Below, in pieces: positions 52,990 through 64,000 of a stretch of 64,000 nt of DNA. Source of the DNA: Crocodylus rhombifer (taxonomy: Eukaryota > Chordata > Crocodylia > Crocodylidae); contig JAVSML010025186.1 in assembly GCA_038503035.1 (NCBI GenBank), positions 62,001 to 126,000 of the forward strand, written 5' to 3'. Position 1 is the stretch's first letter; every line of letters begins with the position of its first letter. Below the pieces are notes generated by a model. That model was not told the origin of the DNA, did no database searches, and saw only the letters and a list, made by a program, of their open reading frames with translations. A program made the translations under genes and the position numbers.

Positions 52990-54060
52990 TAGCCCTGAAC
53001 CTTGGTGCCCATAGCTGTGGCCATGGTCTGCCTCACATATCTGCAAGAACAAGATTACAACTTGGAGTACAGACCTCAGGATATCACTGAACTCGTATAC
53101 TTCATCCTCACACACAACAACTTCAGTTTCAACAACCAACACTTCCACAGCACAGCTATGGGCACCAAAATGGCCCTACAATATGCCAACCTTTTTATGG
53201 CCCACCTAAAACACTACCTTAAGAACTGTGCCTTCAAACCCTTACTATACCTGAGATACATAGATGATATCTTCATCATTTGGACTGATAGCCTGAAGTC
53301 TCTGATTGATTTCCACCAAAAATTCAACAGTCATCAGCCCTCCATCAGACTGTCGCTTGAATACCCTAACACCAGCATTTTCTTTTTGGACACCATGATC
53401 AATATCCAAAATGGTAAAATTCAAATCACCATATATAAAAAACCCATGGACCAACATACATATCTGCACAAAACCAGCTACCACCCTAAACACACCAAGA
53501 AAGCCAAGCTCTCTGGTATCACTGAATTTGCAGTGAGGAGAATACCTACCACCTCACAAACCTCAAAGGGCCTTCAGCCAACAAACACATTCCTCCAAAG
53601 AGATAGATCACACTTTTGAAAGAGCCACTTGGATACCGCATAAAGATTTGCTGCAGTACAAAAAGAAAATCCCCACAAATCGCACACCATTAGTTATAAC
53701 GTATCATCCTTCCCTGGAACCTACAATGAAAATCCTCCAACAATTGCAACCCAGACTAGAAGACGACCCCATTCTTAAAAAGATTTTTCAAGAACCACCC
53801 ATCCTAACCTTTAAATAAGCACTGAACCTCGCTAACCTCATCACCAGAAGCATACTCCCTCTGGTCCAAACCATACCCAATTAATCCAGACCATGCCAGG
53901 ACAAGAAATGCAAAACCTGCCAACACATTCCCACCCCAGGCTCCTATTCACCTGATTGCTCCTTTGCTATACTACAATTTTCAGGGTGTACTGCTGTGTC
54001 CCATTTGAGAAACAAACTTTGGCATCATCAGGGATACTATTCAATACAAGGGTGTGACCC
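52990..54060 (+). mobile_element. Penelope-like element, RT fragment
   Basis: A 205-aa frame (53,002-53,619) shows the Penelope RT order: LVYFILTHNNFSFNNQHF, AMGTKMALQYANLFMAHL, PLLYLRYIDDIFIIWTD (YIDD catalytic box), SIRLSLEYPN, ISIFFLDTMI-like text and YKKPMDQHTYLHKTSYHP. After stops it continues VITYHPSLEP-like, ILQQLQPRLEDDPILKKIF and a CxxKCKTCQHI cysteine motif of the linker. The GIY-YIG domain is not seen. Frameshifted and inactive. Confidence -1.
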
Positions 54061-55689
54061 ATAGAAGAGAACAGGGCATTTTCAAATCAAGATATTTCAT
54101 TTTCCAGAAGAAATATTTGAACTTTTGCATTTTAAAAAAACCTAAATTTTTAATGAAAGGCAGATAGTCTTTTTGAAAAATTCATCTGGTCAAGAACTCA
54201 TTTTTCCACAGAAGAGCAGTTCTATTACAAAAATGCTACGTACCCTGCTGGGAATTATACAGACTGTATGTATTTAGGTGTATAAAGAGCTTTGCACTCT
54301 AAAGAATTAGCACTAAACAAAACCAAATGGTTTCACCAAAAGGGTCCAGTGCTTATCCAAAACTATCCATGACCTGACAACTTTTTAGAAAACTGTTTGG
54401 GACAGACCTATTATACCTGCAATTCCTCCAGAAGAATGGCACTTGTGTATATATTGCATTCCAGTGCATACGGTCTGAAAAAGGTATATATACAGTAAAT
54501 TATGCACACAATTACAAGACTATTGTAGAACTGCAGATTTTTACTTACTTGATTTTTTTTCAAATTCCACACTCATCTATGTCCAACTTCCATTATCATC
54601 AGCCTATATGAATCCAAGGCAGAATTTTTGCTCTTATTGTCTTCAGAAAATGTGCATAATTGAAACCATTTAATAATTTTTTCTCATTAGCCTTTTCTTT
54701 CACTTATTTTCTTCACAGATACTGTGCCTTTCAATGTAGCCTGAAACTAAAATTTGATCTTTCTGAACTCCACATCTAATTGTGTGTAACAAATATTTTC
54801 TGTAAGAAATAGTAAATTAGGATTCTAGCTTCCAATTTTGATTTTAAAACTGGTGGATGGAAATGGAAAATAATGGAAAATGGAAAAAAATGGGAAAAAA
54901 TGGAAAATAATCAGTAGAAGAGAATGTGGACACTTATTTAGTATTGGTCTTTATCTGACTAAATGATAAAAAATATACATGTTGTAATTTGACAATTAGT
55001 GATTTAATGGACAAATAATTATACACATCATTGACAGTTATCAGAAGAGCAATTCATTCTCACTAGTCAGGCTTGAACATCCAAGGCTACTAGGAGTGGA
55101 AGGTCATATATTTTCACTTTTTAAAGTTAATTCCTCCTGGGTGTGCATTTTAGACTAGTTCCTCAGGCAGGTACCTCCAGTAGTCTTGTCCTGACTATAA
55201 TGTCTATAGGATACATCCATACTAGCATTAATGTCTATCCCTTAAATGTACTCCATAATGCCTGTCCTTTGAGGATCTGCAGAGACTGATGATTTGCAGT
55301 GACACAACTGGAACACACCTGCAAGCGTTGTAAAATCAAGAGGCTAATTTTTGTCTTCGTGATTCACCAGCAGAAACCCACTGTAGTAAGTTAGGTATGA
55401 CAAATCAGAGCGGTTCTGTACAGCAAACAGAATTTAGCCAAAAAGATGGCACTACAAATCATCCTTGATGAACCAACTTACATTCCGCTAATGTTATTGC
55501 CCTTATAAAGAAAAAGTGAGAAAGAGGTTTTTAAAGCAGCTGCTCAGATTTTTTGCTTTAAAGAAAGGTATTTACTATAACCACCAAAATAAATTCTGTG
55601 ACAACCAATTTGGAGACACAAAATTTTCATTTGGCTTTCAGACACCGTCTCTGAGTATCATGTATTTCTCTAAATTATTGCTTCTAAAA
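54061..55689. other. non-coding, with GGAAAAT-type simple repeat
   Basis: A degenerate (GGAAAAT)n stretch lies at about 54,855-54,912. No other feature recognised in this AT-rich interval. Confidence -1.
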
Positions 55690-56860
55690 TTTCATAGACA
55701 TTAGGGCTGGAAGGGACCTCGGGAGATCATCGAGTCCAGCCCCCTGCCCAAAGGGCAGGAAGTCAGCTGGGGTCATAGGATCCCAGCAAGATAAGCATCC
55801 AATTTACTCTTGAAGGTGTTCAGTGTAGGCGCTTGAACCACCTCCGCTGGCAGACTGTTCCAGACCTTGGGGGCTTGGACAGCAAAGAAATTCTTCCTTA
55901 TGTCCAGCCTGAAACGGTCTTGCAGGAGTTTGTGACCATTCAACCTTGTCATCACTTGGGACGCTCTGGTGAACAGACGTTCCCCCAGATCCTGGTGGTC
56001 ACCCCTGATAAACTTATAGGTGGCCATCAGATCACCCCTGAGCCTGCGCTTTTCCAGGCTAAAGAGTCCCATGGCTCTCAGCCTGTCATCGTAAGATCTG
56101 TTTTCCTGACCTCTTATCATGCGCGTGGCTCTCCTCTGGACTCTCTCAAGCTTCTCCACATCCTTTTTGAATTGTGGAGCCCAAAACTGGACGCAGTACT
56201 CCAGCTGCGGCCTCACTAAGGCCGAGTACAAGGGGAGAATGACGTCCCGGGATTTGCTCGAGAAGCATCTATGGATGCAAGCCAGCATTTTGGTCGCTTT
56301 ACTAGCCGCAGCATTGCATTGCAGGCTCATGTTCATCTTGTGGTCAATGATGACCCCCAAGTCTCTTTCTTCTGTAGTGCTATCCAACGTAGCACTGCCG
56401 AGCCTATAAGGGTGCTGCAGGTTTTTCCTCCCAAGGTGGAGAACCTTGCATTTTTCGGTGTTAAACACCATCAGGTTCTCGCCCGCCCATTTGCTGAGCT
56501 TGTCCAGGTCAGCCTGGATCACCCGCCTATCTTCTGGCGTGGATGCTTTGCCCCAAAGTTTGGTGTCATTGGCGAACTTGGCCAGTCCACTCCTGACTCC
56601 AATGTCCACATCGTTAATGAATATGTTGAACAGTATGGGTCCCAGGACAGAGCCTTGAGGGACCCCACTGGTCACAGGGCACCATGATGAGTGACTGCCA
56701 TCAATCACAACCCTCTGGGTCCGACCACGAAGCCAGTTTCCCAGCCAGTGGATCGTGGTGGAGCCAAGGCCACAACTGGGCAGTTTGGCCAAGAGGTGAT
56801 CATGGGATACCATGGTTGGCTGCATGTCTTCCCTGCCCAGATCAAGGGCTGTCAATGGTA
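55690..56860 (-). mobile_element. CR1 LINE 3' half with 360-aa open frame (minus)
   Basis: An uninterrupted minus frame (56,855-55,773) covers RT to the C-terminus: [130 protein letters not shown]. The first catalytic aspartate of FADD is asparagine (FAND), so this RT is dead although the frame is open. The tail at 55,690 reads 'tagggctggaagggacctcgggagatcatcgagtcc' on plus. 5'-truncated at about 56,860. Confidence -1.
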
Positions 56861-59800
56861 AGTCCTAGCAGCCATGAAATATTCATTTTCTAGCTTCTGA
56901 CTGTTTGGGTAAGTGTCATTTTTCTGTCCTTATTACAGTATTAGACTCCTCAAAACAGATTGGCTCACAGGGGCTGATTAGCCTGTTTTTACTTCAAGAA
57001 CATAAAATTGGAAGAGGTGGCCCTGGGCCATCAAGTCAAGTTCCCTGCAGTTGAAAGCATTTTTTTACCCAAGTACTTCTAAAAATCATCCACTCCAAAA
57101 CCTCACAACTAACAAAAGGGCACAAAGCCAGTAGACCTGTACTACAAGCTACAGATAAAAACAGGGGAGACAGGTGTTCAGTCAGTGCCGTGCCACTGAA
57201 ATGATAGGGAAATAATTGGGTTACATATGCCAGGATCCTAGGAAGAGACCCATGCTTCATGCTACAGAGGAAAGTAACACCCTCTCTCCCCCAGCAGTGT
57301 AGGGATGCAGTTGAATGCCCAAGGCAAAGCACAAGTGACAGCTTCAGGTTGCTTCTGTGATAATAACCATGAGACTGCTGGCAGGAAGGTTGCCCCTATC
57401 ACCGTACTAGTTACGTCACTGCCTCCCCACCAAACCTTGCCAATCTGACCTGGGGGTAGGGAGGAGGAAATCCTTGTTTACCACCAAACTTGATCTGAGC
57501 AGAAGAGCTAGACTCTTGTATCCATAAACATGAAAACTTTCTCAATGCCATTAGCAGGAGCACTACTGCACCCCAGTCAAGGCTCCCAGCCTTTGCTGTG
57601 GTCAGTGTCTAAGGTTGTGAACAAGTGTTTCTCACACCCCGTCTAGATTTAGGCAGCTTACTTTAAGGGAGCCTGTGGTATGTAGCTCACTGTGGGAGGG
57701 GGTCCTGGCAGGCCCTGGGAACAGGTAGGGAAGAAGGGTGCTGGCAGGAATAGGGGTACTAAAAAACAGTCCAGACATGGTCAAGGAGATAGGAACAGCA
57801 CAGCCACAGTGCTGGGGCAAGTGGTTGGGCTTTCTCAGTCTTGGGGCAGCGCTATGAACATGTGCAGGTATTTGATAGATTGGGTTAACCACCTCCTAAA
57901 CTGAGTTGACCTTTTCCCAATCTAAGTTAGTGCACCTCCTGAAGTGAATTAACTTCTATCAGGCAAACAATTTTTGGCCAATTTAAATCTTCCGAATATC
58001 GGCACAAGAGGGCATTCAGATAGACCTAACCCTGGATAAGTTGGTCTTAATGTACATACCTTAATGCAGCAGCAGCAGCAGAAAAACAGAAACCAGTAAG
58101 TGAAAACTTTACTTTCTTGGCTCCTATATACAACCAGCATAAGCCTTGAAAATCATGGGATTTTAAGGAACCTACCACATGACAAAGATCTTACCTGTAT
58201 ACCCTAACACAGGATTGAAAATACTTGATTTCATATATCCCATGTGCTGACTATGGACCCAAGAACTCTCTATATCATCCCTTCCATAAACTTACTGAGT
58301 TTGATTTCAATGTGTATTGATAAGTTACAGTGATGAAAAATATGCCTGGAACCAGATCAGACAGACAACCTGTTATCCCAGGATTGCTGTTTGTAGGATA
58401 TACCACGACAGTGCTTCACCACAACGAGGTAGGGAAGCAGGTAATAGCTTTTTATTGCATTGAACAAATCAATACCCTAGGAAAGACACTACAGGTGTTA
58501 TTGCTGTCAAAACACTTGAAAATTTGTATATTTTTTTCCATTCAATAAAGTGATGGATACGTGGGCACCCTTACAGATTGATTATATGATTTAAAATATT
58601 TGAGTAATACCAGAGTGCAGTGGGTTAATATAAACAAAGAATAACATCTACACACTTGCATTTTTATTTTTTCACTTCATGTGTGTAAAGAAAAAAAAAC
58701 CGCATTTTTTAAAAGGAGGAGGAAAGGCTAAATATTTGTGTCAATGTTTGTAAACAGTTAAGAGCACCATCTGCTGGCATGTCAGAGCAAGTTCAGAAGT
58801 TTATAAGTTTGGTAAAACTTTTGCTGTGTGTCACTGAAAACAGCTTCCAAAGGAGGCAAGTTTGTGCCCTGCAAAGGAGATGATTGAAAAAAACTTAATA
58901 GAAAAATTCCCAGACAAAATGCAAGTGTTCAAAAAAATTTGTTTTGATCCAATGTTGTGTTCTCATGAAATAAAACACCAAAACAAACAAAAACTCCCAG
59001 ATTTTTCTCTACCTTTTTCCCAGGGAAAACAATATTTCCTCTGCCAAATCTGTATAATTTTTTAATGTATTTATTTTTTGAAAAGCTGAAAAAAAATACA
59101 GAAAATTTGGAAACAAATTAAGTATTTTGATTTAATTTGGAAAAAAAAAAATATATATATAAAATGTAATATATAATAATGTAGTATAGTATATTATATT
59201 ATATTGTATATCATCTGAATTGTTTTATTTTTAATTATATATGAAGAAATTGCATTTTATATCTTTCTTGTTAATATTATATATATAAAATTTTTATATA
59301 TGATTTTCATATATATAAATGACCAGGAATGCCATGTGTCTGGAAGATTAGGTGGGGTCAGGCCTATGACCAGGGACAGCACAGGCAGAAACAACAAGCA
59401 GGCAACCAGGTTACTAAAGTCAGTGAAAAATTTGCATTCATTTTTAATGGCTTTGGAGCGGGGCTTTAAATTCCTTGGCATTCTACCTTTACTTAGACTG
59501 GGAGTTGGCATATATATATCTGAGTCAGAATCTGGGCATTGTAAAAGCAGCTCAATGTGAGCCTTTGCCAACCCTCCTGTACTTTTTCTGAGCTGAGTTT
59601 TATTCTCCTTATCCTCAAGAAAGGTTTTAACTGGGAAGTAATAATTAACCTTCTAGCTAGGTAACTTGCTCATCAGAATTTCATTTAGAAAAATATTTTC
59701 TTTGGAACTTTTGATGGTGTTTGCAAAGGTATGAATTGCATTGAAACTGCTATTGCAATAACTCATGGCAAGGAGGTTCATCAATAAATATAAAACACAC

Positions 59801-60373
59801 CAAGCTACTCCCTCTTTTGTCTTTTTTGTCTTCAGTTCATGCATCATTTTTGTGTTTTGGAGCAAGAAAAGCAGTCATTTAATAATAGATAAGACCAATT
59901 ATGTATTTGAGACCCAGTTTGCAAAAAAAGCTTCTAATTCAGTATATGCAACATGAAGCATGCACAGTTTTGCAGGCATAATCATTTAGGAGTAAAACAG
60001 ACTTCAGCCAATTGCCTGAGTTGTAGATACAAATAAATGTTTTCATCTGTACATGAGAGGCACTTCCTTACTTTCTGCTTAGCATGCCTAGTCTAGCATA
60101 CAGAAAATTGTGCAATGGACAACAGATGAAAATTAGAGAACAGATGAAGACTGCTTTAAAGTACTGGCTCTCGAACATTTATGAGGTCATCAAAACCTCT
60201 CCACATAATAACACCCTACATATTTGTACTCACAAGTCCCATTTTTTCAAGCTTTTTACCCTAATATTGGAAATGTCATTAAGTCAACCCCACAAGGGAG
60301 CACTCATCTGTGGATTCCCATAAGTTATTTTTTACACAAACTTTCAATAAAAAGATTGAAGTACAGTAATCAG
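56861..60373. other. non-coding region upstream of the GAD gene
   Basis: Short AT-rich frames only. A dense AT stretch (about 59,145-59,300, with ATATAT and TATTATATT runs) and a (CAG)5 at 58,064-58,078 are the notable simple repeats. No recognisable second gene. Confidence -1.
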
Positions 60374-61011
60374 TAGGGGCGTGTGAAGCAGACCATATTC
60401 AATTCAAATTTGGCCCGATTCAGAGGATAGTGATTTAATTCGTCGTTTTGGATCACTATCCCAATTCGATTCAGCTGAATCCAAATCTAAAGATTCAATG
60501 CTGATTTGGAGAATTAGTGATTCAGCCATAGACACAGCTTTAAATGTTTTTTCTACATACCTCAAGGTACCAGGCATGGCTCGTGAACACTGAGATGGTG
60601 GGGTGGATGGTGCATCCCACAAGAGTGCAGCCCCCCTCCCACCTCTGCATGCTCGGAGGCTGACCTGGAACTGGACCGGAAGTGCTTCTGGTCCACCTCT
60701 GGGTCTGCTGCCAAGCACACTGGGAACCCCCCCACACACACATACACCCCTGTTGGATGCTGCATCTGCCCCACCATCTTAGCATTCATAAGCCATATGG
60801 TGTCTTGAGGTATGTAGAAAAAACATTTAAAGCTGTGTCTATGTCTGAATCGTCGAATCTCTCTGAATCTCTTTGAATTGATTCAGAGGGTTCCAATTTT
60901 ATTCAGAGAGATTAAAGGGTCTCCTGATTCGATTCAGATTCAGTTTCGGCCACCAAATTAGGCTGAATCTCTGCCGAATCGAATCAGCAACCAAAGCTTC
61001 GCAAAGCCTTA
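60374..61011. mobile_element. foldback hAT-type MITE (638 bp)
   Basis: Ends TAGGGGCGTGTGAAGC and GCTTCGCAAAGCCTTA; 8-bp flanks GTAATCAG/ATAATCAG (7 of 8). Internal mirror arms 'atagacacagctttaaatgttttttctacatacctcaag' and 'cttgaggtatgtagaaaaaacatttaaagctgtgtctat' are close to perfect. Same family as 33,474-34,229. Confidence -1.
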
Positions 61012-62052
61012 ATAATCAGTGAATGAAAGCTCAAGACCAGCTACAGTTATTGAGGTCCTTGGCTTAACAGCTCACTCTAGAAATAGTTTTTATTATATTA
61101 AGGTTTCTGAAACAAATGCAGAATGTTTAATGGAAACATTATATTCAAAGAGAATTTTAGACAAAGCTCCATATCCAAGAATGATATAATGAGCAACAGA
61201 AATCAAAGAGTAAAATGGAAATGTACCCAAGAAAGTGAACAGTAAAGAGCGGGACACAATGTAAGAGGAAGAGATTCCGGAAATGGTGATGATAACGGAA
61301 CAGCAGTTCCAGAAACAGTATGTAAAAATATAGCCTGTGAATACACAAGAAGACTAAGCTTTGTAAAGGCTGAGGAGCTGGTGAATATTTCAAAGCATCA
61401 GTGGTTAAATACTGATGAGACTAAAATATAGAATAAAGAATATCTGAGAAAAATATTTTCCAAATCCACTTCCAACTCCAGCAGGCACAGCTCCCTCTGA
61501 AGGTTGCTTTCATCACGGTTAAATTGGGACTGAGAAGTCTACTTCATAACAAGCTATGAATCATTATGGGAAGCAAAAAACATAGCATATTCATTCATTT
61601 GCTGCAGTTGAAAATTATTGAGATATGCATTTCTAGAGACTCTTAAAGCATACAACCCTATATTTTTCTTATAATTCAGTTAAATGTGACAGACATCAGT
61701 CTTTCAAGAGCCTGTCAGGGAACAAGACAATGAAACTACGGGAGGCCAGCAATGTTCAAAAATTGAGTGCATCCTAACCTATGATTTATGACATTTTTCT
61801 GATTAAGTATGTGCAACTCCCCACTTACTTAAGTAAGGCAGTGAAGTAGTAGAAAGCAACACAACTGAATGAAGTTTAAAATGAGAGAAAAACTAGCTCA
61901 TTTTATACCAGTAGCAACAATTTAACTATAGGAGGAGCAGCTAGATTCACTAGTGGGGAGAGGAAGAGGGAGGTGTTGCCTTATTTTTTTTGCTACACAA
62001 AATCACCATTTAAATGGCTGGTTGACATGCACTGGTGGCAATAAGAAGGAGG
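61012..62052. other. non-coding, nothing recognised
   Basis: AT-rich sequence with a minus frame (61,157-61,393) of hydrophobic, low-information composition and no domain I recognise. Confidence -1.
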
Positions 62053-64000
62053 TAACATCTCATAGAATCATAGAATCATAGAAATAGGGTTGGAAGGGAC
62101 CTTGTAGATCTTCAAGTCTGACCCCCCTGCCTGGGCAGGAGAAAAGACTGGACTCAAATGAGTCCAGCCAGGTAGTCATCAAGCCTCTTCTTAAAGACCC
62201 CCAGGGTAGGAGCCAGCACCACTTCCCTTGGAAGTTGGTTCCAGATCCTAGCCGCCCTAACTGTGAAGTAGTTCTTGCGGATGTCTAATCTAAATCTACT
62301 CTCTAATAATTTGTGTCCATTGTTCCTTGTCATGCCAGGGGGCGCTAGGGGAAACAGTGTCTCTCCCAAACCCTTCTGGTCCCCCCTACTGAGTTTATAG
62401 ACAGTCACCAGGTGTCCCCTCAGCCTTCTCTTGTAAAGCCTGAACAGGTTTATGTCCTGCAGTCTTTCAATGTAGGGTCTGCCCTGTAGTCCCCAGATCA
62501 TGCGGGTGGCCCTCCTCTGGACCCTTTCAATGTTGTCCACATCCCTCCTGAAATGGGGCGCACAGAACTGGACACAGTACTCCAGCTATGGCCTGACCAG
62601 TGTCGCATAGAAGAGGAGGATCACCTCCCTGGCTCCACTTGAGATGCACCTGTGGATGCATGACAAGGTCCGGTTAGCCCTGCCAACCGTGACCTCGCGT
62701 TGTCAGCCCATGTTCATCTTGGAGTCAATAATGACTCCAAGATCCCTTTCTGCCTCTGTGCTCTCAAGGGAGTTTCCCATTCTATAAGTGTGCTGCTGGT
62801 TTCTACTGCCTAAGTGCAGCACCCTGCACTTGTCAGGATTGAAACGCATCCTGTTTATGTCAGCCCACTCCTGTAACCTATCCAGGTCTTGTTGTAGTCT
62901 TTCCCTCCCCACCAGCGTGCTCACCTCACCCCAAATTTTGGTATCATCAGCAAAGTTAAACAGGTTGCATTTCACCCCATTGTCCATATCGCTGATGAAG
63001 AAATTGAACAGCGCAGGCCCCAGGACTGAGCCCTGGGGGACTCCGCTGCCCACTTCCCCCCAGGTCGAATATGACCCATCCACCACCACCCTCTGAGTAT
63101 GACTCTTGAGCCAATCTGTGTAGGCATCAATGTCACAGTAGCCTAGTTTTTTAATGAGGATGGGGTGGGAGACAGTGTCAAAGGCCTTGCTGAAGTCTAG
63201 AAAGGCTATGTCCACGGCAACACCTGCATCCATTGCCTTTGTGACCTGATCATTAAAGGCAATCAGGTTGGTCTGACATGACTTGCCCCTAATGAAACCG
63301 TGCTGGTTGCCCTTGAGCATCATCCCTGAAGCCGGCCCATCACAGATGTGCTCCTTGAGGATCTTCTCAAAGAGTTTCCCAAGGATAGAGGTAAGACTGA
63401 CGGGCCTATAGTTGCCCAGGTCCTCTCTCTCCCCTTTTTTGAAGATGGGGACCACGTTACTATCTTCCAGTCATCTGGCACCTGGCCTGAGCACCACGAG
63501 CGCTCATAAAGCCATGCCAAGGGCCCTGCAATAACCCCTGCTACCTCCCTCAACAACCTGGGGTGGAGAGCATCTGGACCCACTGACTTGAACACGTCCA
63601 GCCCCTCCAGAAGCTCTCTAACCCAGTCCTCCCCAACCTGAGGTCTGGAGGCATTCCCCTCGTGTCCATTTGGCATCACAGCAGGGAAGTCCCAGTCCCT
63701 GCACAAGAAAACGGACATGAAGAATTGGTTAAAGAGTTCAGCCTTCTCCTCTGGTGCTACCACCAGATTGCCCAGCGTACTTTGCAGGGGCCCCACATTA
63801 CCTGGTGCCTTCTTCATCCTCCCTATGTATTTGAAAAAGGACTTTTTATTATCCTTGATCTTGGACGCTAGTCCTAGCTCTATGTCCCCCTTAGCTTTCC
63901 TGACAGCCCCCCTACAGGCCTGAGCAGAGGAGATATACTCCTCTTTGGAGATAGCACCCCCCTTCCACCGGGTGTACGCTGCCCTTTTGGCAAGCAGGCA
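62053..64000 (-). mobile_element. CR1 LINE (minus), runs off the right edge
   Basis: The left end carries the CR1 tail 'catagaatcatagaatcatagaaatagggttggaagggacc'. Minus-strand ORF2 blocks from the right: [33 protein letters not shown] (63,817-63,320), [63 protein letters not shown] (FADD intact), ERDLGVIIDSKMNMG (63,455-62,703), then VQRRATRMIWGLQGRPYIER and LDDYLAGLI (62,540-62,154). Breaks: a frameshift near 63,450, a stop just after NMNMG-equivalent text at about 62,702, and TAG for Q in LVRPQLEY at about 62,594. The best-preserved RT in the window. Confidence -1.

Noticed and set aside
1..64000. CRISPR arrays, rRNA, tRNA or bacterial-type operons
   Set aside because: No regularly spaced identical repeats, no tRNA-like fold and no operon spacing were seen; the sequence is vertebrate nuclear DNA.

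Overview
The window is nuclear DNA from a vertebrate. Short exons with GT-AG introns lie far apart, and most of the space between them is transposable-element debris. The dominant elements are CR1 LINEs, with several hAT-type DNA transposons and MITEs, long solo LTRs and Penelope-like reverse transcriptase. Together with a glutamate decarboxylase gene that resembles GAD67 but is clearly diverged from it, this points to a reptile, most likely a crocodilian or turtle. That placement is inference from repeat style, not from a marker gene.

The one real host gene runs on the minus strand. It is a glutamate decarboxylase (GAD) paralogue. Eleven exons between 37,023 and 696 join in perfect phase, with no stop or frameshift, and carry the PLP-binding and catalytic motifs. 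Reading order (high to low coordinates): 37023-36889, 26425-26183, 25353-25263, 17127-17015, 13510-13395, 13118-13039, 8189-8135, 7680-7564, 6684-6620, 5537-5459, 845-696. The C-terminal exons lie beyond the left edge. A possible first coding exon (51639-51609) has an ATG in good context, a matching splice phase and a TATA box about 130 bases upstream. The protein mixes GAD67-like and GAD65-like residues with positions unlike either, which fits the third vertebrate gene, GAD3, better than GAD1 or GAD2.

Everything else is repeats. From left to right: MITEs and old LINE debris in the introns at 1-13 kb; a 2.2-kb solo LTR inside a MITE (13.9-16.6 kb); three CR1 copies (17.3-22.4 kb); a minus-strand CR1 split by a short insert and two solo LTRs (26.7-33.2 kb); a foldback MITE (33.5-34.2 kb); a 7.3-kb hAT transposon with a perfect 8-bp target duplication that holds an LTR, Penelope-like pieces and a CR1 fragment (40.0-47.3 kb); GC-rich tandem repeats (49.7-50.6 kb); a Penelope reverse transcriptase fragment (53-54 kb); and two minus-strand CR1 copies (55.7-56.9 kb and 62.1-64 kb, the latter running off the right edge). 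No element is intact as it stands. I saw no RNA gene, no CRISPR array and no bacterial-type operon.
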